A stretch of DNA of 28,685 nucleotides from an uncultured Clostridia bacterium (GTDB lineage Bacteria > Bacillota > Clostridia > Monoglobales > Monoglobaceae). Below the pieces are notes generated by a model. The model did no database searches and was not told the DNA's origin. It saw only the letters and a list, made by a program, of their open reading frames with translations. This document shows, piece after piece, positions 6,730 to 14,947 of the stretch; positions within the stretch are counted from its first letter, which is position 1; the number at the start of each line of letters is the position of its first letter. The translations under genes and the position numbers were made by a program. The stretch is from NCBI GenBank assembly GCA_934454115.1, contig CAKSFQ010000026.1:1-28685 (forward strand), in the 5' to 3' direction.

Positions 6730-7747
6730 GGCGCGCACCTCCCAGTTTTTTCATTACCTTTACAATATTCATCTGGATCGGGCACTTTGCCATACAGCGG
6801 CCGCACCCCACACAGGAGAACAATCCGTCGTTGTTGGTCGGATAGTAAACCAGCTTATGCATGAATCTCTGCCGAAAACGCTCCAACTGGGTCAGACGCG
6901 GCTGACCGGCGGACATTTTGGTAAAGTCGGAGTACATGCAGGAATCCCAGCAGCGGAAACGCCGCACACCGTGGCCGGTATCAAAATCCTTAATATCATA
7001 GCACTGACAGGTCGGGCAGACAAAGGTACAGGTTCCGCAGCCGAGACAGGTCTCGGAAAGCGCCTTCCACTCCGGTGCGTCAAAAAATTCTTTGGTTTTA
7101 TCCTTGCCGAAAGCGTCGGTGCGAAGCGACGCAAGGGGCAGCTTTTCCATTCTCTCACGGATGGTGTTCTTCTGCGCCTCTACGGCCGCGCCGTCCGACT
7201 CCTCGGTAAGGTCGGAGACAGCAGCGAGCATTGCCTCGCCCTTTTCGGTCTTTGCCAGAAGATACAACGCATCATCGGTACGGTAGCAGGCAACATCGCC
7301 CTCCGGCTCTGCCGGATCAATCGCAAAGGTTTGGCAGAAGCAGGTTTCCTGCGGACGGGTACAAGCCATTGATACAATGATGCCGTGCTCGCGGCGGTTT
7401 TGGTAATAGGTATCTGTCGGCTCCGCCAAAAATACGCGGTCTAATACCGTAAAGCTGCGCACGTCACAGGCGCGCGCACCGAAGATAATGAAATCCTCAC
7501 ACTCTTTCCGGGTATCGATCACGGAAATTTTCTTGCCCTCCACCTGAAAATCCATCAGGTTTTCGGTCTGCGGAAAGAAGAAGTCCTTTGCGCTGCGCAC
7601 CGTATTGAGCGCATTCGAAAGCTGTTTTCCGCGCTCCCATTCCTCAAACTTTGCGCCGGCATTAGTATCGACCGGAAGATAAAGCTTTGCGTACTGCGCC
7701 AGCTTTTCAAACAGGGCATCAAGGGAATCAAGCGTTATTTTACGCAT
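6719..7747 (-). CDS. flxB: FlxB: 4Fe-4S dicluster electron-transfer subunit (AsrA/HydB-like)
   Basis: A 342-aa soluble Fe-S protein of the anaerobic sulfite reductase A/sulfhydrogenase beta type, the partner of FlxA in Flx (Flox) complexes. The N-terminal domain contains the family stretch IIFGARACDVRSF. The C-terminal half has two ferredoxin motifs: CLGCGTCTFVCP (Cys at about 234, 237, 240, 244) followed by extra cysteines in TCQC, and CVGCGRCMAKCP (about 312-322). It should relay electrons between FlxA and FlxC/HdrA. The in-frame GTG at 7756 is possible, but ATG at 7747 has GAGG 8 nt upstream and overlaps the flxC stop by 8 nt, so it is preferred. No sulfite reductase catalytic (AsrC) gene is present, so AsrAB of a sulfite reductase is unlikely. 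Confidence 0.8.
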   Translation of the reverse strand: MRKITLDSLDALFEKLAQYAKLYLPVDTNAGAKFEEWERGKQLSNALNTVRSAKDFFFPQTENLMDFQVEGKKISVIDTRKECEDFIIFGARACDVRSFTVLDRVFLAEPTDTYYQNRREHGIIVSMACTRPQETCFCQTFAIDPAEPEGDVACYRTDDALYLLAKTEKGEAMLAAVSDLTEESDGAAVEAQKNTIRERMEKLPLASLRTDAFGKDKTKEFFDAPEWKALSETCLGCGTCTFVCPTCQCYDIKDFDTGHGVRRFRCWDSCMYSDFTKMSAGQPRLTQLERFRQRFMHKLVYYPTNNDGLFSCVGCGRCMAKCPIQMNIVKVMKKLGGARHDG

Positions 7748-8729
7748 TTTCGTCACCTCTTTCTACCGCCTCGGCCGGTTCGGGATCATCCTCGGTATAG
7801 TTGACAATCGGCGCACGGCTGCCGACCTCGGCGCCGGCCTGATAGTCGCCGTAGAGCGTATCAATATCCTTGATAAACTTACGGTTGAGCAGGTGCAGCG
7901 GTATGTGCTGCGGACAAACGCGGGAGCATTCGCCGCAATCGGTGCAGCGACCCGCTACATGAAAGGCGCGGATAATATGAAACATCTTTTCTTCAAAAGA
8001 ATTAGCCGCCGCCTTATTTTCTACCGGGGAATCGGGGTTATCAAACACGCATTTTTCGCAGGTGCATGCCGGGCAAACGTCACGACAGGCATTGCAGCGA
8101 ATGCAGCGGGAAAGCTCGTTCTGCCAGAAGGCGTACCGCTCGTCCGGGGTCATCTTTTCCAGGCGCGTAACCTCGTCAAAACGACCCGTCTCACAAACCG
8201 CGCCGTCCTCGCCCAAAAGCTCGTCATAGGCAACGTGTTTTTTGGATTTACAATGGATGCAGCGCTCGGAAAGCAAACGCTCTGCCGGCACCGTAACATC
8301 GCCGTCATAAAGGGTGTGAATCACAACCTGATCTCCGGCAATCTCTGCGGAAAGCACGCTGTCCGCTGCCTCTTTCACCTTGCGGATATCCAGCATTCCG
8401 TCGCACGGAACGCCGATGGCGTAGACCTTTTCGCGGTCAAAGCGATGCTCGGTCAAGAGCTGGTTAAAGCTATACGTGTCGCACGGCTTTAAGAAAGCCA
8501 AAACCTTGCCCTCGCCCTTTCTTGTTTCGCCGACCAAATACTTTGAAAAATTTGCGCCGCAAAAGCCGTTCCAGACAAAGTCCTCCAAATCCTGCTGCGT
8601 GCGAAACACAGCGGGCGTCACATCATAATCAAATTCTCCGTTCTTCCAGCCCAGCACACGATCCACTGTGCCGTCTACCAAAAGGGACAGCGCCCGGTCA
8701 AGGAGAATCTCACGTTTTATTTCTTGCAT
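7740..8729 (-). CDS. flxC: FlxC: 4Fe-4S dicluster subunit
   Basis: A 329-aa iron-sulfur protein. The N-terminal half has AFLKPCDTYSFNQL and VPCDGM, features of the FrhB-like/formate dehydrogenase beta family that may bind flavin. The C-terminal half holds CIRCNACRDVCPACTCEKC (Cys209, 212, 215, 219 plus three extra Cys) and CTDCGECSRVCP (Cys262-272); a further C-x2-C is at 157-160. It starts 13 nt inside the end of flxD with GGAGG 7 nt upstream. In sulfate reducers and other anaerobes the matching gene sits between the FlxB and MvhD-type subunits of NADH-dependent HdrABC-Flx complexes, as here. The exact electron path inside the complex is inferred. Confidence 0.78.
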   Translation of the reverse strand: MQEIKREILLDRALSLLVDGTVDRVLGWKNGEFDYDVTPAVFRTQQDLEDFVWNGFCGANFSKYLVGETRKGEGKVLAFLKPCDTYSFNQLLTEHRFDREKVYAIGVPCDGMLDIRKVKEAADSVLSAEIAGDQVVIHTLYDGDVTVPAERLLSERCIHCKSKKHVAYDELLGEDGAVCETGRFDEVTRLEKMTPDERYAFWQNELSRCIRCNACRDVCPACTCEKCVFDNPDSPVENKAAANSFEEKMFHIIRAFHVAGRCTDCGECSRVCPQHIPLHLLNRKFIKDIDTLYGDYQAGAEVGSRAPIVNYTEDDPEPAEAVERGDENA

Positions 8730-9151
8730 CGTAAATCCTCCAATCTCTTATTTTCGCCAAGCGCTGCTACGCTCTCTGCAAATTCGTTCATGGTCTTTGC
8801 AAATTTTGCACCCTCGGCAGCGCTGACCCATTCCACACGGGTACGCGCGCGCTCAATGCCGAGGTAATCCAGCATGGAAAACAGCAGCGCCATACGCCGG
8901 CGGGTGTAGTAGTTGCCGGAGGTATAGTGGCAATCGCCGGGATGGCATCCGCAGAGGATTACGCCGTCTGCGCCGCGCTGAAACGCGCGGAGCACAAACA
9001 TCGGATTGACCCGGCAGGAGCAGGGAACCCGGATAATTTTAACATCGGCCGGATAGTTCAGCCGATTATTGCCCGCCAAATCTGCGCCGGCATAGGAGCA
9101 CCAGTTGCAGCAGAAGGCGACAATCAACGGTTTATATTCCTTTATTTGCAT
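8717..9151 (-). CDS. flxD: FlxD/MvhD: [2Fe-2S] linker to HdrA
   Basis: A 144-aa MvhD-family protein that bridges an electron-donating module (hydrogenase, formate dehydrogenase or Flx) to HdrA. The family cysteines are present: CCNWC (14, 15, 18), CSC (44, 46) and CGCHPGDC (67, 69, 74). The frame is open upstream to 9250, but the ATG at 9151 is preceded by GGAGGTGG and begins the family-typical sequence. The gene overlaps the hdrA stop by 10 nt. Since no hydrogenase or formate dehydrogenase gene is next to it, the donor here should be NADH through FlxABC. Confidence 0.9.
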   Translation of the reverse strand: MQIKEYKPLIVAFCCNWCSYAGADLAGNNRLNYPADVKIIRVPCSCRVNPMFVLRAFQRGADGVILCGCHPGDCHYTSGNYYTRRRMALLFSMLDYLGIERARTRVEWVSAAEGAKFAKTMNEFAESVAALGENKRLEDLRCKK

Positions 9152-11136
9152 ATTGCGTCCACCTCCGCGATAATTTGTCGGTTCATAAAGCCCTTTAAGT
9201 CCATTGCGCCCGACATGCACGCCACAGTACAAGCGCCGCAGCCCTGGCATACCGCCTCGTTAACCGAGGCCACGCGGCGAACTCTCGTGGTTCTGTCCGG
9301 CATTCTAAATTCCTTATCCAGGTAAGAAATCGCGCCGTACGGGCAAACCCTTTCGCAGGTGGAGCAGCCGTTACACATCATCTCGTCCGAATGCGCCACG
9401 CACGGGTTACCGGTCAGCTTATCCTTACACAAAAGGCCGATTACCTTAGACGCTGCCGCCCCTGCCTGCGATACCGTCTCCGGGATATCCTTGGGCCCCT
9501 GGCAGGTGCCGGACAAAAATACGCCGGCGGTCGGACTTTCGACTGGCTTTAACTTCGGGTGTGCCTCGGTAAAGAAGTCGTTGGTGTCCATGCTGGCCGT
9601 CAGCATGGTTGCAAGCGGACGCGCCGAGGGATCCGGCTCGATCGCCGCCGCCAAAACGACAAGATCCGCGTCAATATGGAGCTGCTTTCCGGCGATCAGA
9701 TCGGATGCCTGTACCTTCAGCTTTTTGCCCTCCGGCGAAACCTTGCCGACCATACCCTTGATATAATGTACGCCGTATTCCTCTACTGCGCGGCGGTAAA
9801 ATTCATCAAAGTTTTTACCCGGTGTACGGACGTCAATGTAGAACACATAAACATCGGTGTCCGGGTATTTATCCCGTGTCAGCATGGCATGCTTTGCCGT
9901 ATACATGCAGCAAATCTTAGAGCAATACTCCTTGCCCTTTTGCGCGCACGCCTCGCAGCGCGAACCGACGCACTGCACAAACACGATGGTATGCGGATGC
10001 TCTCCGTCCGACGGGCGGAGCAGCTGTCCCTGGGTTGGGCCTGCCGCATTGGTCAGACGCTCAAACTCCAGAGAAGTGACAACATCCTTCGACTGTGCGT
10101 AAGCGTATTCGTCAAACTTTTCCATCGAGATCGGATTATAGCCGGTTGCAACCACAATTGCACCGTATTTTTCCTTCACATATTCATCCTTCGCCTGATA
10201 GTCGATGGCGCCGGCGCTGCAGACTCTTTCGCACAGTCCGCATTTTCCGGTTTTCATCTTAATACAATAGGTCGGGTCAATGGTGGCAACCTTCGGCACC
10301 GCCTGTGCAAACGGGATATAGATCGCGTGCCGCGTATCCATCCCAAGGTTAAACTCGTTCGGCACCTTTTTCTGCGGACATTTTTCGGTACAAGCGCCGC
10401 AGCCGGTACACAGCTCCTCTTTGACATATCGCGCACGGCGTTTGATGGTTACATCAAAGTTGCCGACAAAGCCGCCGACCTCTGTCACCTCGGAATACGA
10501 AAAAATCCGAATATTCTCATTTTGCGCCACATCCACCATCTTCGGCGTTAAAATACAAGCCGCACAGTCTAAGGTCGGGAAGGTCTTATCCAGCTGTGCC
10601 ATCTTGCCGCCGATGGTCGGCTTTGTTTCTACGATATCGACCGGAAATCCGGCATCGGCAATATCCAGCGCGGTCTGGATTCCGGCGATACCGCCGCCGA
10701 TGACCAGCGCACGCTTGGTTACCGGGCTCTCGCCCGGCGTCAGCGGTGTATTCAGGTTTACCTTCGCAACCGCTGCCTTTCCTAAAATAATTGCCTTTTC
10801 CGTTCCGATCGGCATTTCCTTATGCACCCAGGAGCACTGCTCGCGGATGTTGGCAATCTCCACCATGTACGGATTAATTCCGGCAGACGCCGCCGTCTTG
10901 CGGAAGGTTGCCTCATGCATACGGGGTGAGCAGGAGCACACGACAATCCCGGTCAGCTTTTCGTCCCGGATTGCGTTTTTTATCATGTCCTGTCCGGCCT
11001 GCGAACACATATATTGATAGTCGGTGGAGAAAACAACCCCCGGCTCGCTCTTTAAAGCCTCGGCCACCGCCGCTACATCGACGGTTCCGGCAATATTGGT
11101 TCCGCAATGACAGACAAAGACTCCTATTCTCTGCAT
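9142..11136 (-). CDS. hdrA: HdrA: flavin bifurcating subunit
   Basis: This 664-aa protein has the size of a standard HdrA. In order it shows an N-terminal VCHCGTNI domain with a CSCSPRMHE motif (68-75), the FAD Rossmann site (VIGGGIAGIQTA, 145-156), the conserved FPTLDCAACILTPKM block (186-200), two internal ferredoxin-like Cys sets (243-253 and 291-306), and a C-terminal pair of [4Fe-4S] motifs (588-598 and 630-640, CNGCSTCERVCP and CQGCGACTVAC). HdrA flavin splits an electron pair between a low-potential branch (ferredoxin, through the added ferredoxin domains) and a high-potential branch (HdrBC). It sits 17 nt after hdrC with an AAAGGAG site. It is the reason to propose electron bifurcation in this succinate operon; bifurcation itself cannot be proven from sequence. 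Confidence 0.92.
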   Translation of the reverse strand: MQRIGVFVCHCGTNIAGTVDVAAVAEALKSEPGVVFSTDYQYMCSQAGQDMIKNAIRDEKLTGIVVCSCSPRMHEATFRKTAASAGINPYMVEIANIREQCSWVHKEMPIGTEKAIILGKAAVAKVNLNTPLTPGESPVTKRALVIGGGIAGIQTALDIADAGFPVDIVETKPTIGGKMAQLDKTFPTLDCAACILTPKMVDVAQNENIRIFSYSEVTEVGGFVGNFDVTIKRRARYVKEELCTGCGACTEKCPQKKVPNEFNLGMDTRHAIYIPFAQAVPKVATIDPTYCIKMKTGKCGLCERVCSAGAIDYQAKDEYVKEKYGAIVVATGYNPISMEKFDEYAYAQSKDVVTSLEFERLTNAAGPTQGQLLRPSDGEHPHTIVFVQCVGSRCEACAQKGKEYCSKICCMYTAKHAMLTRDKYPDTDVYVFYIDVRTPGKNFDEFYRRAVEEYGVHYIKGMVGKVSPEGKKLKVQASDLIAGKQLHIDADLVVLAAAIEPDPSARPLATMLTASMDTNDFFTEAHPKLKPVESPTAGVFLSGTCQGPKDIPETVSQAGAAASKVIGLLCKDKLTGNPCVAHSDEMMCNGCSTCERVCPYGAISYLDKEFRMPDRTTRVRRVASVNEAVCQGCGACTVACMSGAMDLKGFMNRQIIAEVDAICK

Positions 11137-11153
11137 GGCTAATTTTCTCCTTT

Positions 11154-11546
11154 CTATTTTGCGTATTTCCGAAATGCGCTGACCAATGCCTGCTGCGGCA
11201 TCTCATTGTCTAAAAGCGCCGGAATTTCCTCCGCCTTTAAATGGCTGCCGCCCTTTTCGCGGATGACCATAAGCCGGAGCGCCTCAATCAGTTTTGCCGG
11301 CTCTACGCCGCGCGGACAACGCTCCACACACGCAAAGCAAGAAAGGCATTTGTATACAGAGTCCGACTTTTTCAGCGCCTCGATATCGCCCGACTCTACC
11401 ATATAGACAAATTCATGCGGATGATATTCCATCTCATCATAGGAGGGGCAGGTACCGGAGCATTTCCCGCAGCGCATACATTTACGCGGGTTGACACCGC
11501 TGATTCGCAAAATCTGCTCTCTCTGCTGCATCTCTTTTCTCTGCAT
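11154..11546 (-). CDS. hdrC: HdrC: 2x[4Fe-4S] subunit
   Basis: A 130-aa ferredoxin-like protein with CMRCGKCSGTCP (Cys23-33) and CLSCFACVERCP (Cys67-77), separated by the helical linker usual for HdrC. It carries electrons from HdrA to HdrB. There is no fused membrane domain, so it belongs to the soluble HdrABC type, not the membrane HdrDE type. The ATG follows the hdrB stop by 2 nt and has GGAGGGTG 7 nt upstream, inside the end of hdrB. Confidence 0.9.
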   Translation of the reverse strand: MQRKEMQQREQILRISGVNPRKCMRCGKCSGTCPSYDEMEYHPHEFVYMVESGDIEALKKSDSVYKCLSCFACVERCPRGVEPAKLIEALRLMVIREKGGSHLKAEEIPALLDNEMPQQALVSAFRKYAK

Positions 11547-11548
11547 TC

Positions 11549-12346
11549 TTATTCACCCTCCTTTACGCCAAGCGCCTCGGCCAAAAGCTCGGTAAAGTAA
11601 ACCACCGGCATGTCGCTTTGGCTCTTTAAAAGGTTATACCGGCACAGAGGACATGCCGTCACAATCAATTCGGCGCCGCTCTGCTTTGCGCTCTCTGACA
11701 CTGCGCCGCTCTTTTTCTCTGCCGATGCGGCGTCTTCGATCACAACATAGCCGCCGCAGCACTCGTTCCGCTTGGGATATATTACCGGCTCTGCGCCGAG
11801 CGCACGGATAAAGTCCTCCATAATCCGCGGATTTTCGGGGTCATCAAACTGCATCACCTTTCCGGGGCGGAGCAGCATGCAGCCGTAATACGCGGCAACC
11901 TTCTTTCCGCTAAGCGGATTTTTTACCGCCGCTTTGATCTTGTCAAAGCCCACCTTATCGCGGAGCAGTTCCAGGTAATGATAAACCTCGGTCTCGCCGT
12001 CATAGGCTGCGGGCGGATTCTTCTCTTGTGCCATATAAGCGTTCACCTTTGCGGCAAAATCCGCATCGGTCTGCATCGCATGATTGGTCTGCTTGATCAC
12101 ATTATGACAGGCTGAACATACCGTAACCAAAGGCTGCCGTGCCTCTCTTGCGGCAATCAGTGCGCGGACGCCGGAAAGCTTGGACGAAATCTCGTCCTTT
12201 GCGCTGACAAATACGCCGCCGCAGCACTGCCAATCCTCAATCTCGCAAAGCGTCACGCCTAAAATCTCGCCACACTGTCTCGCATAAACGTCCAGTTGCT
12301 TTGCCTTGGTACGGAGGGTACAACCCGGAAAATAAGAAACATTCAT
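11549..12346 (-). CDS. hdrB: HdrB: CCG-domain subunit with two complete Cys-rich motifs
   Basis: A 265-aa HdrB with two intact CCG repeats: Cys9, Cys41-42, Cys77, Cys80 and Cys156, Cys196-197, Cys232, Cys235. In methanogens these hold the non-cubane [4Fe-4S] clusters that cleave the CoM-CoB heterodisulfide. Bacteria lack that substrate, and no DsrC-like disulfide partner is encoded in the operon. Keeping all the cysteines implies a working catalytic or electron-exit site. Because TfrB of methanogens fuses a FrdB-like part to an HdrB-like part, this HdrB may dock directly on FrdB; a diffusible dithiol is the alternative. The start has GAGGTAAAACG before the ATG and lies 26 nt after fumarase. 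Confidence 0.9.
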   Translation of the reverse strand: MNVSYFPGCTLRTKAKQLDVYARQCGEILGVTLCEIEDWQCCGGVFVSAKDEISSKLSGVRALIAAREARQPLVTVCSACHNVIKQTNHAMQTDADFAAKVNAYMAQEKNPPAAYDGETEVYHYLELLRDKVGFDKIKAAVKNPLSGKKVAAYYGCMLLRPGKVMQFDDPENPRIMEDFIRALGAEPVIYPKRNECCGGYVVIEDAASAEKKSGAVSESAKQSGAELIVTACPLCRYNLLKSQSDMPVVYFTELLAEALGVKEGE

Positions 12347-12372
12347 CGTTTTACCTCCATCACTGTCAAATT

Positions 12373-13749
12373 TTAAACCATCTGTTCGGGATGGAATACC
12401 TCATCAAACTTTTCCTCGGTCAAAAAGCCCAGCGCAACGCAGGCTTCCTTTAAGGAGATATTGTCCTGAAACGCCTTTTTCGCCGTCTTTGCCGCGTTTT
12501 CGTAGCCAATATAGGGATTCAGCGCGGTTACCAGCATCAGCGAACGATGCAGATTCTCATGCATCTTTTCTTTATTTGCCGTGATGCCTACGGCACAGTT
12601 CTTGTTAAAGGATAAAATCGCCTCAGCCAAAAGCCTTGCCGACTGCAGGAAGTTATATGCCGTCACCGGCATAAATACGTTCAGCTCAAAATTGCCCTGC
12701 GATGCCGCAACGCCGACCGCCACATCGTTGCCCATGACCTGAACGGCCACCATGGTAACCGCCTCACATTGGGTCGGATTCACCTTGCCCGGCATAATGG
12801 AAGATCCCGGCTCGTTTTCCGGGATATGAATTTCACCGAGGCCGCAGCGCGGTCCCGATGCTAAATGACGGACATCGTTAGCAATCTTTAACATATCGCA
12901 TGCCGTCGCCTTGATGGCGCCGTGCGCAAATACGATTTCGTCCTTTGAGGTCAGCGCGTGGAACTTATTGGGCGCCGTCACAAACGGCTTGCCGGTCAGT
13001 TCTGCCACCTTTTTTGCAACCAGCTCGGAAAAGCCCTTGGGGGCATTCAATCCGGTGCCGACCGCAGTACCGCCGAGCGCCAGCTCATAGAGAGGTTTTA
13101 CTGCATTTTTTAAAAGTTCAGCGTCACGCTCTAAACTTGTGCGCCATCCGCTGATTTCCTGGCTGAACCGAATCGGCGTTGCGTCCTGCAGGTGCGTGCG
13201 TCCGGACTTTACGATTCCCTCATTTTCGGCCTCTAACCGCTTAAAGGTTGTAACCAGTGTCTCAATCGCCGGAAGCAGCCGATCTTCAATCGCAATGACG
13301 GCGGAAATGTGCATCGCCGTCGGGAAGGTATCGTTGGAGGACTGGCTCATATTGATATCGTCATTCGGGTGCGCCAGCTTTTTTTCCGCAATCTGGTTGG
13401 CACGGTTTGCAATGACCTCATTGGCGTTCATATTCGACTGCGTACCCGATCCGGTCTGCCATACCACCAGCGGAAAATGATCGTTCAGCTTTCCCTCGAT
13501 CACCTCATCGCATGCCTTTGTGATGGCACAAAGTTTTTCTTCGGTCATCTTTTCCGGTCTCAATTCGTGATTGGCAAGCGCCGCCGCCTTCTTTAAAATA
13601 CCAAAGGCGTGCGTAATCTCACGCGGCATGGTTTCGATTCCCACACCGATCTCAAAGTTTTCATGGCTTCTTTGGGTCTGGGCTGCCCACAGTCTGTCTG
13701 CAGGTACCCTAACCTCTCCCATTGAATCATGTTCTATACGATAATCCAT
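12373..13749 (-). CDS. fumC: Class II fumarase (fumarate hydratase)
   Basis: A 458-aa oxygen-stable, iron-free fumarase that interconverts malate and fumarate. The family signature GSSIMPGKVNP is present near residues 315-325, along with SGRTHLQDATPI and SSNDTFPTAMHI, blocks containing substrate-binding and catalytic residues. The frame opens at 13782, but the ATG at 13749 starts the usual N-terminus (a DSMGEVRVPADRLWAAQTQRS-type sequence) and gives exactly the family length; AAAGGTGG lies 8 nt upstream. Here it should run in the dehydrating direction, feeding fumarate to the reductase. It is the second gene of the operon, 45 nt after mdh. Aspartase is excluded less strictly, but the sequence and the mdh neighbour favour fumarase. 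Confidence 0.93.
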   Translation of the reverse strand: MDYRIEHDSMGEVRVPADRLWAAQTQRSHENFEIGVGIETMPREITHAFGILKKAAALANHELRPEKMTEEKLCAITKACDEVIEGKLNDHFPLVVWQTGSGTQSNMNANEVIANRANQIAEKKLAHPNDDINMSQSSNDTFPTAMHISAVIAIEDRLLPAIETLVTTFKRLEAENEGIVKSGRTHLQDATPIRFSQEISGWRTSLERDAELLKNAVKPLYELALGGTAVGTGLNAPKGFSELVAKKVAELTGKPFVTAPNKFHALTSKDEIVFAHGAIKATACDMLKIANDVRHLASGPRCGLGEIHIPENEPGSSIMPGKVNPTQCEAVTMVAVQVMGNDVAVGVAASQGNFELNVFMPVTAYNFLQSARLLAEAILSFNKNCAVGITANKEKMHENLHRSLMLVTALNPYIGYENAAKTAKKAFQDNISLKEACVALGFLTEEKFDEVFHPEQMV

Positions 13750-13794
13750 TCTAGCTACCACCTTTCCGGCAGACTGCACCATGGCAGAGAGCCT

Positions 13795-14739
13795 CTATAT
13801 ATGAAGATTTTTGATAACGTCCTTTAAGGTATCGGCGCTGCGGCGCAGATTGCTGATTTCGTCATCGGTCAGCGGCATCATCACCTTTGCTCTCGCGCCG
13901 TCCTTGCCGACAATATTCAAAACGCTCAGCGCAACATCGTCAACCCCGTATTCGCCGTGCATCAGCGTGGATACTGTCATGGTGGTATCAATCCCCATCA
14001 GCAGGCACTTGCAGATATGACACACCGATGCGGAAACGGCATAAAAGGTAGCGCCCTTGCGCTCAATCACACGGCCGCCGGACTTGCGGACATACTGCTC
14101 TACGTCCTCACGTTTAAACTTCGGCATCGACATATCGCTGCCGGCTACCAATGCGTTGCATTCGTTAATCGGCACGTTGGAGATATTGGCAACCGACCAC
14201 GGAATGAACGAAGAATCACCATGCTCACCAAATACATAAGCATGCACATTGCTTTGGCTGATGTTGAAATATTCCGACAGTCTGGCACGCAGACGCGCCG
14301 TATCCAAAATCGTACCGGAGCCGATAATCCGATTTTCCGGCAGGCCGGAAATCTTATAAAACGTATAGGTCAAAATATCAACCGGATTGCTTACGATAAT
14401 ATAAGTCGCGTCCGGCGCGTACCTGGTAATCTCCGGAATAATCGACTTGGTGATATCCACGTTGGTCTGTGCCAGCTCCAGCCGGGACTGACCGGGCTTT
14501 CTGGCAATGCCGGAGGTCAAAATCACGATGTTGGAATCCTGCGCATCGCGGTAGTCGCCGGCATAAATCGAACAGGCTCCGCAAAACGGTGTACCCTGCC
14601 GGATATCCAGCGCCTCGCCGAGCGCCTTTTCATTGTTAATGTCAATCATGACAATTTCCGAAGCGATTCCCATCACGGTTAATGTATAGGCAATGGTCGA
14701 ACCTACGCTTCCGGTTCCGATAATCGATATTTTATTCAT
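13795..14739 (-). CDS. mdh: NAD-dependent malate dehydrogenase of the LDH-like type
   Basis: A 314-aa member of the lactate/malate dehydrogenase family. The NAD site is GTGSVG (8-13), with Asp33 selecting NAD(H) over NADP(H). Catalytic residues are Asp146 and Arg149 in GTILDTARLR, His173 in GEHGD and Arg86. The substrate-specificity loop reads GIARKPGQSR: Arg80 stands where lactate dehydrogenases have Gln, the classic switch to oxaloacetate/malate. Much of the rest reads like LDH, so automatic annotation may call it L-lactate dehydrogenase. As first gene of an operon with fumarase and fumarate reductase, reduction of oxaloacetate to malate with NADH is the clear role. The ribosome site is GGAAGG before the ATG; the leader is about 200 nt long. 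Confidence 0.85.
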   Translation of the reverse strand: MNKISIIGTGSVGSTIAYTLTVMGIASEIVMIDINNEKALGEALDIRQGTPFCGACSIYAGDYRDAQDSNIVILTSGIARKPGQSRLELAQTNVDITKSIIPEITRYAPDATYIIVSNPVDILTYTFYKISGLPENRIIGSGTILDTARLRARLSEYFNISQSNVHAYVFGEHGDSSFIPWSVANISNVPINECNALVAGSDMSMPKFKREDVEQYVRKSGGRVIERKGATFYAVSASVCHICKCLLMGIDTTMTVSTLMHGEYGVDDVALSVLNIVGKDGARAKVMMPLTDDEISNLRRSADTLKDVIKNLHI

Positions 14740-14803
14740 AATGCACCTTCCCTATCTTTGGATTTGTTTTTCATTTTCTTTTGTACGCGGGAATCGTCTC
14801 AAG

Positions 14804-14836
14804 TCAGGTTTTCCCATAAAAAACCATGATTATCAT
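14804..14836 (-). CDS. Candidate 10-codon leader ORF ahead of mdh
   Basis: Inside the mdh leader, ATG-ATA-ATC-ATG-GTT-TTT-TAT-GGG-AAA-ACC-TGA follows a GGGAGG site at 9-nt spacing, stronger than the site of mdh itself. Its codons 8-9 contain GGGAA, which can pair with TTCCC on either side (complements at 14789-14793 and 14856-14860), so ribosome position could choose between pairings. The pairs are short and no T run follows, so regulation is speculative. Confidence 0.3.
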   Translation of the reverse strand: MIIMVFYGKT

Positions 14837-14947
14837 AACACAAAACCTCCCTCTTGGGAATTGTCGATTTCACACAGCTGTCATGTCATTTTCGATATCC
14901 TATTTTGACAAATTGCCTCTTTCCTCACATACATTCTACAAAATATT

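Noticed and set aside
5896..7747. Anaerobic sulfite reductase AsrAB
   Set aside because: No AsrC gene; the pair is embedded between flxC and frdB in a full Hdr-Flx order.
9559..10551. Long plus-strand ORF opposite hdrA
   Set aside because: It is the antisense shadow of a clear HdrA, with no ribosome site and no recognisable domain.
13795..14739. L-lactate dehydrogenase
   Set aside because: Arg80 in the specificity loop and the fumarase/fumarate reductase context point to malate dehydrogenase.
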